A stretch of DNA of 9,403 bases from Verrucomicrobiales bacterium (GCA_003453085.1 DMMK01000087.1:1-9403), one strand, 5' to 3'; positions 1 to 7,946 are shown, counted from the stretch's first letter. Notes: generated by a model not told the origin, from the letters alone. A program made the numbers and translations.

Positions 1-1120
1 CTGCCGCATCGCCCTTGTCATTGAGGAAAGCGATGTCGGCGAGGCGGACGTTGCGCTTCCAGGGATTGGGGACGGGCAGGGGAATGTCGTCAATGACGTA
101 GGCGTCTGGGGATTTGGAGAGGATGGCCTGGGTGGAGACGGTCTCGGGCCAGTGAGCCTGGCCCGCCTTGTCGGCTGAGGGAGTGGTGGGTTCCGAAGTG
201 TTGGTGGGAAGGGCGACGGTGAGGAGCGTGTCCAGAGTGCTGGCTTCCGTGGCCGGAAGCAGGGAGACCCAGACGCGATGGGAATCGTCGTGCTGTAGCT
301 GAATGCGTCCGCTGGAATAACAATGAATGCCGAAATAACTGTCTTTGGCGTTGTCAGCACCCAGGGTGAAGGCCTCCACCTTTTCCGGGCTGAAGCTGAG
401 GTTTTTTAGAGCGGGAAGCTGGCCGATCTGAAAGGTCAGCGGCTGAGTGTGGGGTGGGATTTCCCAATTCTGGGCCAGGGTTTTCTGGGCCACATCCAGC
501 ATGATGTGACCGATGAGTTCCAGGTCGCCGAGAGTGGCGCGGATTTCCAGGTGCTGGTAGCTGTGCATCCGGAGGGACTTGAACCGGGCCCCGGTGGCGG
601 GGAGGGTACCCCGGCCCACTTCTTCAGGGCTCGGCCCTGGCTCGCGGGGGTCGGTGAAATTGGGCTGGCTGCCGATCTGCCAGCCGGGATAGATGCCATT
701 GGTCAGCCACACTTTGCCCACGGGTTTGGGCAGGTATTCCTGGCCGTCTTTGGTCTTTTGCCCGGCGATGTGGTAGGAGCCGGGGGCGAGGGCCTCAGGG
801 GTGACGGGCGGTTTTCCAGCTTCGCCTTCCCAGATGCAGGAGATGCGCAGGAGGTCGGTATCGAAACAAGCCCAGAGATTATGGCCAAGATTGAGAATCA
901 GGCCGCGCGGGGTCAGGTTGTCTTTGGGGAAACTGGCCCCCAGTTCACGGCAGTCGAGGACGCTGCTGAAAAAAGGAAAGTCTTTTTCCACGAAGTCCCC
1001 CCAGGGCGTGTCCGCAGGAATGGCCGGAGCTTTGGGGGGAGACGCGGCTTTTTTGGCCTTTTGTTGAGCAAAGGCGGGGACAAGGGTGACAAAAAAGCAC
1101 GCGAGGAGGGTGAAACGCAT
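1..1120 (-). CDS. Secreted DUF6797-like protein, N-terminal part (C-terminus beyond left edge)
   Basis: This minus-strand frame stays open from an ATG at 1120-1118 to the window edge, giving 373 codons without a stop. The first 18 residues (MRFTLLACFFVTLVPAFA) read as a signal peptide, with likely cleavage before QQ. A short Lys/Ala/Pro stretch follows, then PWGDF at residues 39-43. The remainder looks like a beta-rich extracytoplasmic domain, ending in NPWKRNVRLADIAFLNDKGD near residues 352-371. From memory, the PWGD start and the PWKRNVRLADIAF segment resemble the N-terminus of DUF6797 proteins of Planctomycetes and Verrucomicrobia. In that family a propeller-like domain and often a c-type heme domain follow, but neither is visible here. 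An in-frame ATG at 1135-1133 would add five residues (MCSYT). Neither start has a convincing Shine-Dalgarno site. The gene is transcribed divergently from the amidase. Function and substrate are unknown; export is well supported and the family name moderately so. Confidence 0.8.
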   Translation of the reverse strand, partial: MRFTLLACFFVTLVPAFAQQKAKKAASPPKAPAIPADTPWGDFVEKDFPFFSSVLDCRELGASFPKDNLTPRGLILNLGHNLWACFDTDLLRISCIWEGEAGKPPVTPEALAPGSYHIAGQKTKDGQEYLPKPVGKVWLTNGIYPGWQIGSQPNFTDPREPGPSPEEVGRGTLPATGARFKSLRMHSYQHLEIRATLGDLELIGHIMLDVAQKTLAQNWEIPPHTQPLTFQIGQLPALKNLSFSPEKVEAFTLGADNAKDSYFGIHCYSSGRIQLQHDDSHRVWVSLLPATEASTLDTLLTVALPTNTSEPTTPSADKAGQAHWPETVSTQAILSKSPDAYVIDDIPLPVPNPWKRNVRLADIAFLNDKGDAA

Positions 1121-1288
1121 CGTGTAAGAACACATGTAAAACCCCGTCTCTGTCAACGCGGATGCGCCAAGATCACATACCCTGGTGACATCTGGTTTGC
1201 CAAATGCCTGAAAATGCCTAATCTGGATGACTTGTCTGGCGGCCCGGCCGCGTATCTCCACGCTGTTTTGCTTTCCATGAGATTTGAT
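1121..1288. promoter_or_regulatory. Divergent intergenic region between the DUF6797-like gene and the amidase gene
   Basis: This spacer of about 170 bp lies between two divergently transcribed genes and must carry the start signals for both, unless the amidase is read from further left. On the plus strand there is one passable sigma70-type candidate: TTGCCA at 1197-1202, a 16-bp spacer and TAATCT at 1219-1224. On the minus strand a TTGACA hexamer (reverse complement of 1151-1156) is present, but no good -10 element lies at the right distance. No strong inverted repeat or riboswitch-like structure was seen. Confidence 0.4.
1197..1224 (+). promoter_or_regulatory. Candidate sigma70-like promoter for the amidase gene
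   Basis: TTGCCA (5 of 6 matches to the -35 consensus) and TAATCT (a weak -10) are separated by 16 bp. Transcription would start around 1231, leaving a leader of about 55-60 nt before the amidase start. The -10 match is poor and promoter consensus in this phylum is not well established, so this is only a suggestion. Confidence 0.22.
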
Positions 1289-2722
1289 ATGCCTGCACCT
1301 TTCCGAACTGTCCGCTCTCTGGCTCTGGCGCTGACGACCCTCGCCTTTGCCACTGCCCAGGCCGATGTGAATGCGCCTGAAGAAGGCAAGCCAGGTTTCA
1401 TTGGACGAGTGCTGAACTTTGGAAAAAAGAAGGAAGAAGCCCCGCCGCCGCCTCCTGCGCCTGTGGTGGTGGAGAAGCCGAAGCCTGCCACCCCTGGTCC
1501 CAAGCCCAAGGTGACGACCATCAAGCCAAAGTCTGGCAGCAGCAGTTCCAAGTCATCTGGCACGGCCGCCAAAAAGACCACCCCGGCAAAGAAATCCACC
1601 CCGGCTCCTGCGGTGGCCAAAAAGACTGAGACGCCAGCCGCCAAGCCAGCAACTGAAGAAAAGGCGATGGCTGGCAAAGATAACGACAGCGATGGCGAAT
1701 TCGGCCATGCCAAGGATGACGACAAACCTGAAGAGGCCAAGCCGACAGCCCCCACAGCCCCGGCCCGCCCAGAGGTGGCGACCAAGCTGCCGTCAAACTC
1801 AGGCTGGCAGATCGTGAAGATCAATGGCCGTGACTACATTACGGGCGAGAGCATGCATCTTTTCTACCGTTTCAGTTCCTACAAGGTGGAAGGCAAGCAT
1901 GTGTGGTTCCGCTCGAACAACCTGATTCTAAAGGGCACCATCGGCAGTCAGGAACTGCTGATCAACAATATCAAATTCATCCTCAGCTACCCGGTTCAGG
2001 AGTCTGGTGGTCGTGCCCTGTTTTCCCGCATTGACCTTTGCAAGCTGATTGACCCCGTCCTGCGGCCTACCTACATCACAGATGCGGAGCCCTTTGACAC
2101 CGTGGTGGTGGATGCCGGACATGGCGGCCATGATGCCGGTGCGCGTGGCATTTATGGCTATGAAAAGGACTTTGCCCTGAAAATGGCCGAGGTCCTGAAA
2201 AGGGAGCTGACCCGGCGTGGATTCAAAGTGATCATGACTCGCAGCACCGATACTTTTATTTCTCTGAGCGGGCGTGTGGCCGTGGCCAATGCGACGCCCA
2301 ACAGCATTTTCCTGAGCCTGCATTTCAACTCGGGGCCTAACAGTGTGGCCAGCGGGATCGAGACTTTTGCCCTCACTCCCCAAGGCAGCTCGGCCAGCCT
2401 GGAACGTGGTGGCGGCTACAATGCGAGCGGGCTGACAGGGAACTCCCATGACTCGGCCAACATCGCTCTGGCGACGGCGGTGCATGCGATGGTGATCAGC
2501 AAGTTCAAGTTCGTGGACCGTGGCATCAAGCGCGCCCAGTGGAGCGTGCTGACGGGCTGCAAACGCCCCGGAATTCTTTTTGAAGGTGGTTTTGTGACCA
2601 ATGGCAATGAGTGCCGCCTCATTGCCTCGGACACCTATCGTCAGTCCGTCACGAGTGCCATCGCTGATGCGGTAGTGAACTACCGTACCGCCCTGCGGGG
2701 TGCGATGACGCGGTCCCGATAA
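1289..2722 (+). CDS. Exported N-acetylmuramoyl-L-alanine amidase (Amidase_3/AmiC type)
   Basis: The product (477 aa) is a zinc amidase that cuts the bond between N-acetylmuramic acid and L-alanine in peptidoglycan. A signal peptide covers about residues 1-25 (cleavage after AQA). A low-complexity linker at about 45-165 is first Lys/Pro/Ala-rich, then Asp/Glu-rich. A small beta-type domain at about 170-262 resembles the stalk domains preceding amidases in related bacteria. The Amidase_3 domain runs from about 270 to the end. Its metal and catalytic residues are in place: H278 in DAGHGG, E292 in GYEKD, H345 in SLHFNS and E432 in FEGGF. The start at 1289 is chosen because a weak GAG lies about 8 nt upstream and the signal sequence then begins cleanly. 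An in-frame ATG at 1277 adds MRFD and is possible. The frame stays open back to 449, but that part is antisense to the neighbouring gene and is not protein-like. Roles in cell separation or wall turnover are inferred from the family. Confidence 0.93.
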   Translation: MPAPFRTVRSLALALTTLAFATAQADVNAPEEGKPGFIGRVLNFGKKKEEAPPPPPAPVVVEKPKPATPGPKPKVTTIKPKSGSSSSKSSGTAAKKTTPAKKSTPAPAVAKKTETPAAKPATEEKAMAGKDNDSDGEFGHAKDDDKPEEAKPTAPTAPARPEVATKLPSNSGWQIVKINGRDYITGESMHLFYRFSSYKVEGKHVWFRSNNLILKGTIGSQELLINNIKFILSYPVQESGGRALFSRIDLCKLIDPVLRPTYITDAEPFDTVVVDAGHGGHDAGARGIYGYEKDFALKMAEVLKRELTRRGFKVIMTRSTDTFISLSGRVAVANATPNSIFLSLHFNSGPNSVASGIETFALTPQGSSASLERGGGYNASGLTGNSHDSANIALATAVHAMVISKFKFVDRGIKRAQWSVLTGCKRPGILFEGGFVTNGNECRLIASDTYRQSVTSAIADAVVNYRTALRGAMTRSR

Positions 2723-2810
2723 GCCGGGCGGTGGCAGGAAGATGCTAAAGTTGCCAAAAGTGATGCGCTTGTGAGCAGGTGGGGTGCATGCTGACAGGAA
2801 TCCGCTTTTC

Positions 2811-2814
2811 GGAG
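2811..2814 (+). promoter_or_regulatory. Ribosome binding site candidate for the propeller-cytochrome gene
   Basis: GGAG lies 4 nt before the ATG at 2819 and 13 nt before the in-frame ATG at 2828. A GTG at 2816 is also in frame but only 1 nt from the motif, so it is unlikely to be used. The spacing to 2819 is short but is the best available, and it supports that start. Confidence 0.35.
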
Positions 2815-2818
2815 CGTG

Positions 2819-5794
2819 ATGTCCTGCATGTTGCTCAAGGACACTCCCGCCATCCTGCTGCTTTTTTTGACGGCTAGCCTGTCTGTCCAGTCGGCTGACC
2901 TGCCGCCTGACAAGGGAGACCAAATCCCGCCTGAGGGGCTGCGTGAGACGGTGGTGAAGCGGGCTGCCAATCTGCCCGAAGCGCCTGCCCATGCGTTGCC
3001 CGAGGGGGTTGTCCTCACGACGGTTGCGGCGGCTCCTTTGGTCACGCATCCCATCATGGGCTGTGTGGATGACCAGGGTCGCCTGTTCATTGGTGATGCC
3101 GTGGGGGTGAACTGGAACAAGGCGCAACTGGAGAAGAATCCGCCCAACCGGGTTTTGCTGCTGGAGGATGAGGATCAGGACGGTGTGTATGACCGGAGCA
3201 CGGTCTTTGCGGACAAGATGACTTTCCCTCAAGGCGCAGCCTGGCTGGATGGCAGCCTGTATGTGTGCAGCCCGCCGGGCCTGTGGAAGCTGACGGACAA
3301 AGACAAGGACGGGGTAGCCGAGGAGCGGGAGATGATCGTCAGCGGCTTTGACTACACGGGGAATGCGGCCGACGTGCATGGCCCGAAGGTGCATCCCAAC
3401 GGTCGCCTTTACTGGTGCCACGGGCGCAAAGGACATGCGGCTGCTGGCAAGGATGGCAAGGTGGTGCATGAGGGCAAGGCCAGCGGCATCTGGTCCTGCA
3501 AGCCTGATGGCAGCGATGTGCAGTGGCACTCGCTGGGCTGCGCTGACAATCCGACGGGGCTGGCCTTCACCCCGAAGGGGGACATCCTGGGCACCTGCAA
3601 TCTCTACTACAGCAATCCGCGCGGAGACACCCTGATGCACTGGCTTTATGGCGGCGTGTATGAGCGGGCAGACCAGATGCAGGCCATTGCCGGACTGCCG
3701 CGCACGCTGGATACCATGCCCGTGGTCCATAACTTTGGCCATGTGGCGGTGAGCGGTTGCGCTTTTGCCTCCATCGAAGGGCAGCGGGCTGGCGAGGATG
3801 CCCTGCAACTGTATGTGACGCATTTCAACACGCAGCGTCTCGTCCGCATGGAACTGACCCCCAGCGGCTCCACCTTCAAGGCGACGGAGAATGAGTTTCT
3901 CAAGATCAGTCATCCGGAGGTTCATCTCACCGATGTGATCGAAGACCGCGACGGATCGCTGCTGGTCCTCAATACGGGCGGCTGGTTTCGCATCGGCTGT
4001 CCGTCGTCGCTGATGGCAAAGCCGGACATGTTGGGCAGCGTTTACCGGATCCGTGGGAAGAAGCAGGGTGCTGTGGCAGCGAATGAAACGGGGCTGCCCA
4101 AACTGCAGGTGGCGGATCTGAAATCGCAGGATCTGCGGGTGCGACGTCAGGCGCTGGAATGGCTGGCCCAATCTGACAAGCACGATCTCTCTGCGGAGGA
4201 GCTGATTGCCGTGCTTGGGGATTTGCCAGATCCCGCCTTGGAACATGCGGCCATCTTGGCTTGCTCTCGGGTGCTGCACCTGGAATCGGATGCGAAGACC
4301 TTTCTCCGCAGTGCCATTCTGCGTCATGATGCGGCGCGGAAGATCGGGGCTGCCAAACTGAGTGCCGAGGCCAAGGCTGGCCTTGAAGCCAAGGAGGGAC
4401 GCTTTGCCAGTCCTGAGTTTCTGGCGCGCGTGCTGAAGGTCGCCGACCTCTGCGGGGTGAAGGATGAGGTGTTCCAAACGCTGGTCATCCGGGGGGCGGT
4501 TCACCCTGAAGCGGCCCTTTTTAAAACAGCCATGGGCATGGCAGCCCGTGACCCTGAGCTGACCCGGCAGGTGATAGGCAAACTGGCCGGGCAACTGCCT
4601 GCCAAGGATGCTGGAGTCGCTGAGAAAAAGCTTTCGGTTCTGGTTTCTCAAATCGAGGTTTTCATTCCCACTGCCTTGGGCGAACCAGCGGCCCGGGAAC
4701 TGCTGACGCAGATGCTGGTTTCTTCCGAGGATCTTTTGCGGCACTGCGCTTTGCGCCTTCTGGCGGGCCAGACTTCCGGGGTGACCCATGAGGCCTGGCT
4801 GGAACCTTTGAGCCAGCAGCTTGCCACGGCACCGACGCCGCTGTTGCTGGATGCGATCAAGAAGCAGAAGTCACCTTACTTTGATGCTTCTTTGCAGGCC
4901 TTGGCGGCGAATGAGAAACTGCCCGTCTCCATCCGGCTGAAGGCGGTGGATGCAGCGCGGAATGTGAAGCTCACTGGAGATGTGTTTGAGATGGTGAAGG
5001 GTGTGCTGGCGGATGCGGCCTCTTCTCCAGCGGCGCGGATTCAGGCGGCAGGGATGATGGCGGCTGCACCCTTGACGAAGGATCAACTGATCGCCGTGGC
5101 TCCGCTGCTGGCGTCGGTGGGACCAGTTGAGCTCAAGTCGTTGCTGCCTCTGGCGCGGAAGACGAAGGATGCGGACGCCGGGCGGGTGCTGGCGGGAGAG
5201 ATTGCCAAGAACCCTTCCATCGGCAGCCAGCAGGAAAGCCTTTATCGCACGGCCTTCAGTGATCACTCACCGGAGGTCTTTGAGACCATTTTGCATCCCG
5301 CTTATGAGAAGGCAACGGTGGCGATGGAGGCCAAGAAAAGGCAACTGGGACCACTGGCAGACCGAGTGGCAGAAAAGGGACGGGTGACGGAGGGACGGAA
5401 ACACTTTGAGTTAGGCAAGGGCACCTGCATTGCCTGCCACAAGATCGGGGCAGTGGGGCGTGCGCTGGGGCCGGACCTGTCCAAGATCGGCGCCATCCGT
5501 ACTGAGAGAGATCTGCTGGAGAGCATTCTTTTCCCGAGCAACACCCTGGCCAGGGACTATGAGGCACACATCATCGAGACCCGCGATGGGCAGAGTACGC
5601 TGGGGGTGATCCGCAGTCACACCGCCGAAGGGTTGATGCTCATGGATGTGGCCGGGCAGGAGAAGACGGTGGCGCATGACCTCATCATTTCCGACACGAC
5701 ATTGACGACGAGCCTGATGCCGATGGGGCTGGATGCGACGCTGCCCGAGCAGGAGCTTCTGGATCTGGTGGCCTATCTGCGTAGCCTGAAGTGA
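2819..5794 (+). CDS. Exported PVC-type dehydrogenase: beta-propeller, HEAT-like repeats and C-terminal cytochrome c domain
   Basis: The product (991 aa) starts with a signal peptide at about residues 1-26 (LLLFLTASLSVQSA, cleavage before DL). Residues 40-415 form a beta-propeller resembling the membrane-bound dehydrogenase domain of Pirellula and Verrucomicrobium (TIGR02604-like). It contains two calcium-type DxDxDG loops, D117-D121 and D160-D164. Residues 425-850 are helical, Ala/Leu-rich and HEAT-like (for example SSEDLLRHCALRLL near 635). Residues 857-991 match the Pirellula/Verrucomicrobium heme-binding domain (TIGR02603-like): CIACH at 870-874 binds heme c covalently, and M967 in SLMPMGL is the likely distal ligand. 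The likely role is periplasmic oxidation of a sugar or alcohol with electron transfer through the heme. That is a family-level inference; the substrate is unknown, and the usual quinone-binding residues cannot be assigned by eye. It begins 96 nt after the amidase stop and may share its transcript. Confidence 0.92.
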   Translation: MSCMLLKDTPAILLLFLTASLSVQSADLPPDKGDQIPPEGLRETVVKRAANLPEAPAHALPEGVVLTTVAAAPLVTHPIMGCVDDQGRLFIGDAVGVNWNKAQLEKNPPNRVLLLEDEDQDGVYDRSTVFADKMTFPQGAAWLDGSLYVCSPPGLWKLTDKDKDGVAEEREMIVSGFDYTGNAADVHGPKVHPNGRLYWCHGRKGHAAAGKDGKVVHEGKASGIWSCKPDGSDVQWHSLGCADNPTGLAFTPKGDILGTCNLYYSNPRGDTLMHWLYGGVYERADQMQAIAGLPRTLDTMPVVHNFGHVAVSGCAFASIEGQRAGEDALQLYVTHFNTQRLVRMELTPSGSTFKATENEFLKISHPEVHLTDVIEDRDGSLLVLNTGGWFRIGCPSSLMAKPDMLGSVYRIRGKKQGAVAANETGLPKLQVADLKSQDLRVRRQALEWLAQSDKHDLSAEELIAVLGDLPDPALEHAAILACSRVLHLESDAKTFLRSAILRHDAARKIGAAKLSAEAKAGLEAKEGRFASPEFLARVLKVADLCGVKDEVFQTLVIRGAVHPEAALFKTAMGMAARDPELTRQVIGKLAGQLPAKDAGVAEKKLSVLVSQIEVFIPTALGEPAARELLTQMLVSSEDLLRHCALRLLAGQTSGVTHEAWLEPLSQQLATAPTPLLLDAIKKQKSPYFDASLQALAANEKLPVSIRLKAVDAARNVKLTGDVFEMVKGVLADAASSPAARIQAAGMMAAAPLTKDQLIAVAPLLASVGPVELKSLLPLARKTKDADAGRVLAGEIAKNPSIGSQQESLYRTAFSDHSPEVFETILHPAYEKATVAMEAKKRQLGPLADRVAEKGRVTEGRKHFELGKGTCIACHKIGAVGRALGPDLSKIGAIRTERDLLESILFPSNTLARDYEAHIIETRDGQSTLGVIRSHTAEGLMLMDVAGQEKTVAHDLIISDTTLTTSLMPMGLDATLPEQELLDLVAYLRSLK

Positions 5795-5834
5795 GGCCGA
5801 GGGCGGCTGCGATACTTGCATGGGGGCTTGCCCT

Positions 5835-5847
5835 GGGACGCGGTCCC
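5835..5847 (+). terminator. Short GC hairpin before hflK (weak terminator or leader structure)
   Basis: GGGAC, a GCG loop and GTCCC form a perfect 5-bp stem followed by CTTT. It sits 41 nt after the stop of the propeller-cytochrome gene and 14 nt before the hflK start. The stem is short and the T tract has only three Ts, so termination would be weak. It could instead be a structure in the hflK leader. Confidence 0.25.
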
Positions 5848-5861
5848 CTTTAACCTAGAGC

Positions 5862-6878
5862 ATGGCTGCTTCCAGACCTCCCAGTCTCCCGTTTCCGAAT
5901 CCTTCAAATCTCAGGATCAATCCAGGCCGCATTTTGCTGGGCGTGCTGGCCCTGCTGGTCGCCATTGGGGCGCTGACGAGCTTTTACCAAGTGCCTGCCA
6001 ATTCGGTGGGTGTGGTGCAGAGGTTTGGCAAGTATCTGGACACGACTCAGCCAGGGCTGAATTTCAAGCTGCCCTTCGGCGTGGACCGGGTCACGCAGGT
6101 GGAGACACGCCGCCAGTTGAAGCTGGAATTTGGCTATGAAACGCCGGGTGCCACCAACGAATACCAGTTCAATGCGGACTACAACGAACGCGAGAGTGAA
6201 AAGAACATGGTCACGGGGGATCTGAATGCGGCCGTGGTGGAGTGGGTGGTGCAGTTTCACATCGAGGAAGCGCGGGATTACGTCTTCAATTTCCTGGAGC
6301 CGCAGGCGACCCTGCGTGACATGTCAGAGGCGGTGATGCGGGAGGTCATCGGTGACCGTTCGATTGATGAGGTTCTGACTGTTGGCCGTCAGGAGATCGA
6401 AGTGAAATCCCTGGAGCGTCTGCAAGTGATTGTGCATGCGCTGAAAATGGGTATCCGCATTGATCAGATCCAGCTTGGCAATGTGAATCCGCCTGCGGAG
6501 GTGAAGGACAGCTTTGACGAGGTGAACCGGGCCCAGCAGCAGAAGGAATCTTCGATCAACCAGGCGAATGGCGAGTACAACCGCGTGATCCCTGAGGCCC
6601 GAGGCCTAGCGGAGCAGAGCATCAGCCAGTCTGAAGGTTATGCCACCCAGCGGGTGAATGAAGCCGAAGGGGACGCCTCAAGATTCACGGCCCTGCTGAC
6701 CGAATATCAAAAGGCCCCCGAGGTCACCAAGAAGCGCATTTACCTGGAAACACTGGGTGAGGTGCTGCCGACCATCCCTGGCAAGATCATCGTGGATGAC
6801 CGCGTGCCGCAGTTTCTTCCCCTCATGCATCTGCAGCAGAATCAGTCTGCCACAACCCCTGTCCGCCCTGAACGATGA
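5862..6878 (+). CDS. hflK: HflK-like SPFH/band 7 membrane protein
   Basis: The product (338 aa) is one half of the HflK-HflC inner-membrane complex, which in E. coli surrounds and modulates the FtsH protease. After a Pro-rich cytoplasmic N-terminus there is one membrane segment at about 24-41 (ILLGVLALLVAIGALTSF). An SPFH domain follows from about 43 to 220, with the typical opening VPANSVGVVQRFGKY and later PQATLRDMSEAVMREVIG. A Glu/Gln/Ala-rich helical region at about 220-290 is the usual coiled-coil part, and the end carries the conserved IPGKIIVDD. The protein is shorter than E. coli HflK (about 419 aa), mainly because it lacks the long Gly-rich N-terminus. The start is constrained because the frame has a TAG at 5856-5858, one codon before the ATG. 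Only a weak AGAG precedes it. The stop overlaps the start of hflC. The HflK assignment rests on gene order and on the family's C-terminal pattern. Confidence 0.92.
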   Translation: MAASRPPSLPFPNPSNLRINPGRILLGVLALLVAIGALTSFYQVPANSVGVVQRFGKYLDTTQPGLNFKLPFGVDRVTQVETRRQLKLEFGYETPGATNEYQFNADYNERESEKNMVTGDLNAAVVEWVVQFHIEEARDYVFNFLEPQATLRDMSEAVMREVIGDRSIDEVLTVGRQEIEVKSLERLQVIVHALKMGIRIDQIQLGNVNPPAEVKDSFDEVNRAQQQKESSINQANGEYNRVIPEARGLAEQSISQSEGYATQRVNEAEGDASRFTALLTEYQKAPEVTKKRIYLETLGEVLPTIPGKIIVDDRVPQFLPLMHLQQNQSATTPVRPER

Positions 6879-7936
6879 AACCTGTCCTTTCACTTCTCAT
6901 TCTCATCGCCCTCTTTGCACTTTATGTGCTGGGGACGGCCAGCCTCTATACCGTCAGCGAGACGGAGCAGGTCATCATCACACAGTTCGGCAAGCCTGTG
7001 GGCGAAGCGGTGACTGAAGCCGGGCTGCATGTGAAAGTGCCTTTCATTCAGAAGGTGAACCGTTTTGAAAAGCGGATTGTCGAATGGGACGGCCCGCCTG
7101 CCAACATGCCCACGAGGGACAAGGTTTACATCGTGGTGGACAACTTTGCCCGCTGGCGCATCACGGATCCGCGTGTGTTCTATGAGAATCTGCGGGACGA
7201 ACGTGGTGCCCAGTCACGCCTGACGGACATCCTGGGAAGCGAAACCCGGAATGTCATTGCCAAGCATGACTTCATTGAGGCGGTGCGTTCGACGAAAGAC
7301 CGCAAGGTGGCCCGTGATGCGAATGTGGGAACCTCCATCGCGGATGCACGCATTGGCAACCTGCCTCCCATTACGAAGGGGAGATCGGAACTGGAGAAGG
7401 AGATTTTCATGAACTCCAAAACCAAGATCAAGGATTTTGGCATTGAGCTGATGGACCTCCGCTTCAAACGCATCAATTACAATGAATCGGTCAGCCAGAC
7501 GATTTATCAGCGTATGGTCAGCGAGCGCACCCAGATTGCGGAACGGTTCAAATCCGAAGGGGCAGGGGAGGCGGCCAAGATTCTGGGCCAGCGCGAGCGT
7601 GACCTGAAGCTGATCCAGTCCGAGGCTTATCGCAAGGTGCAGGAGATCGAAGGGGCAGCGGACGCCAAGGCCACGGAGATTTATGCCAAGGCCTATGACG
7701 CGACGCCGCAAGCACGGGAGCTGTTTGAGTTTCTCAAAACGATGGAGGCCTATAAAAAAGTGCTGACGCCGGACACGAGCCTAGTCCTCAGCACGGACAG
7801 CGATTTCCTGCGCTATCTGAAATCGTCTGAAAAACCAGTCCCGGCTGCTCCAGCAGCAGGGGCTGCGAGTGGTGCGGCAGGAGATGATCCTCTCCAGCGG
7901 CTGCCGACACTTTTGGACCTGGCAAACCCTCGTTAA
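6875..7936 (+). CDS. hflC: HflC-like SPFH/band 7 membrane protein
   Basis: The product (353 aa) is the partner of HflK. It has an N-terminal membrane segment at about 3-24 (VLSLLILIALFALYVLG), then an SPFH domain starting at YTVSETEQVIITQFGKPVG. The HflC-like body includes VDNFARWRITDPRVFYENL and, further on, FGIELMDLRFKRINYNESV. A long charged helical region at about 210-300 (QIAERFKSEGAGEAAKILGQ and onward) is typical of HflC. The last 35 residues form an Ala/Pro-rich tail that E. coli HflC lacks; the total length is slightly above the 334 aa of the E. coli protein. The ATG overlaps the hflK stop in an ATGA, with no Shine-Dalgarno upstream, so translation is probably coupled to hflK. The complex acts in the inner membrane, by family knowledge as a scaffold and regulator of FtsH. 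No ftsH gene is present in this window. Confidence 0.93.
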   Translation: MKPVLSLLILIALFALYVLGTASLYTVSETEQVIITQFGKPVGEAVTEAGLHVKVPFIQKVNRFEKRIVEWDGPPANMPTRDKVYIVVDNFARWRITDPRVFYENLRDERGAQSRLTDILGSETRNVIAKHDFIEAVRSTKDRKVARDANVGTSIADARIGNLPPITKGRSELEKEIFMNSKTKIKDFGIELMDLRFKRINYNESVSQTIYQRMVSERTQIAERFKSEGAGEAAKILGQRERDLKLIQSEAYRKVQEIEGAADAKATEIYAKAYDATPQARELFEFLKTMEAYKKVLTPDTSLVLSTDSDFLRYLKSSEKPVPAAPAAGAASGAAGDDPLQRLPTLLDLANPR

Positions 7937-7946
7937 GCATGGCCGC

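Noticed and set aside
1128..1156. Minus-strand TTGACA as a -35 box for the DUF6797-like gene.
   Set aside because: At 16-18 bp spacing there is no acceptable -10 hexamer (GTGTTC at 17 bp), so the hexamer alone is not enough to call a promoter.
449..1276. Possible long N-terminal extension of the amidase frame, upstream of its signal peptide.
   Set aside because: This part is antisense to the well-formed secreted DUF6797-like gene and its divergent spacer, and it would bury the amidase signal peptide inside the protein.
1928..4789. A 953-codon open frame on the minus strand, antisense to the amidase end and most of the propeller-cytochrome gene.
   Set aside because: Its translation is rich in His, Arg and Gln with no recognisable domain, and it crosses two well-supported plus-strand genes and their intergenic gap. 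In GC-rich DNA such long antisense frames arise as shadows of codon bias.
2707..5847. The 11-mer GACGCGGTCCC occurs both at the amidase 3' end (2707-2717) and in the hairpin before hflK (5837-5847).
   Set aside because: Several shared 11-mers are expected by chance in a GC-rich 9.4-kb window, and only the second copy has the complementary GGGAC arm.
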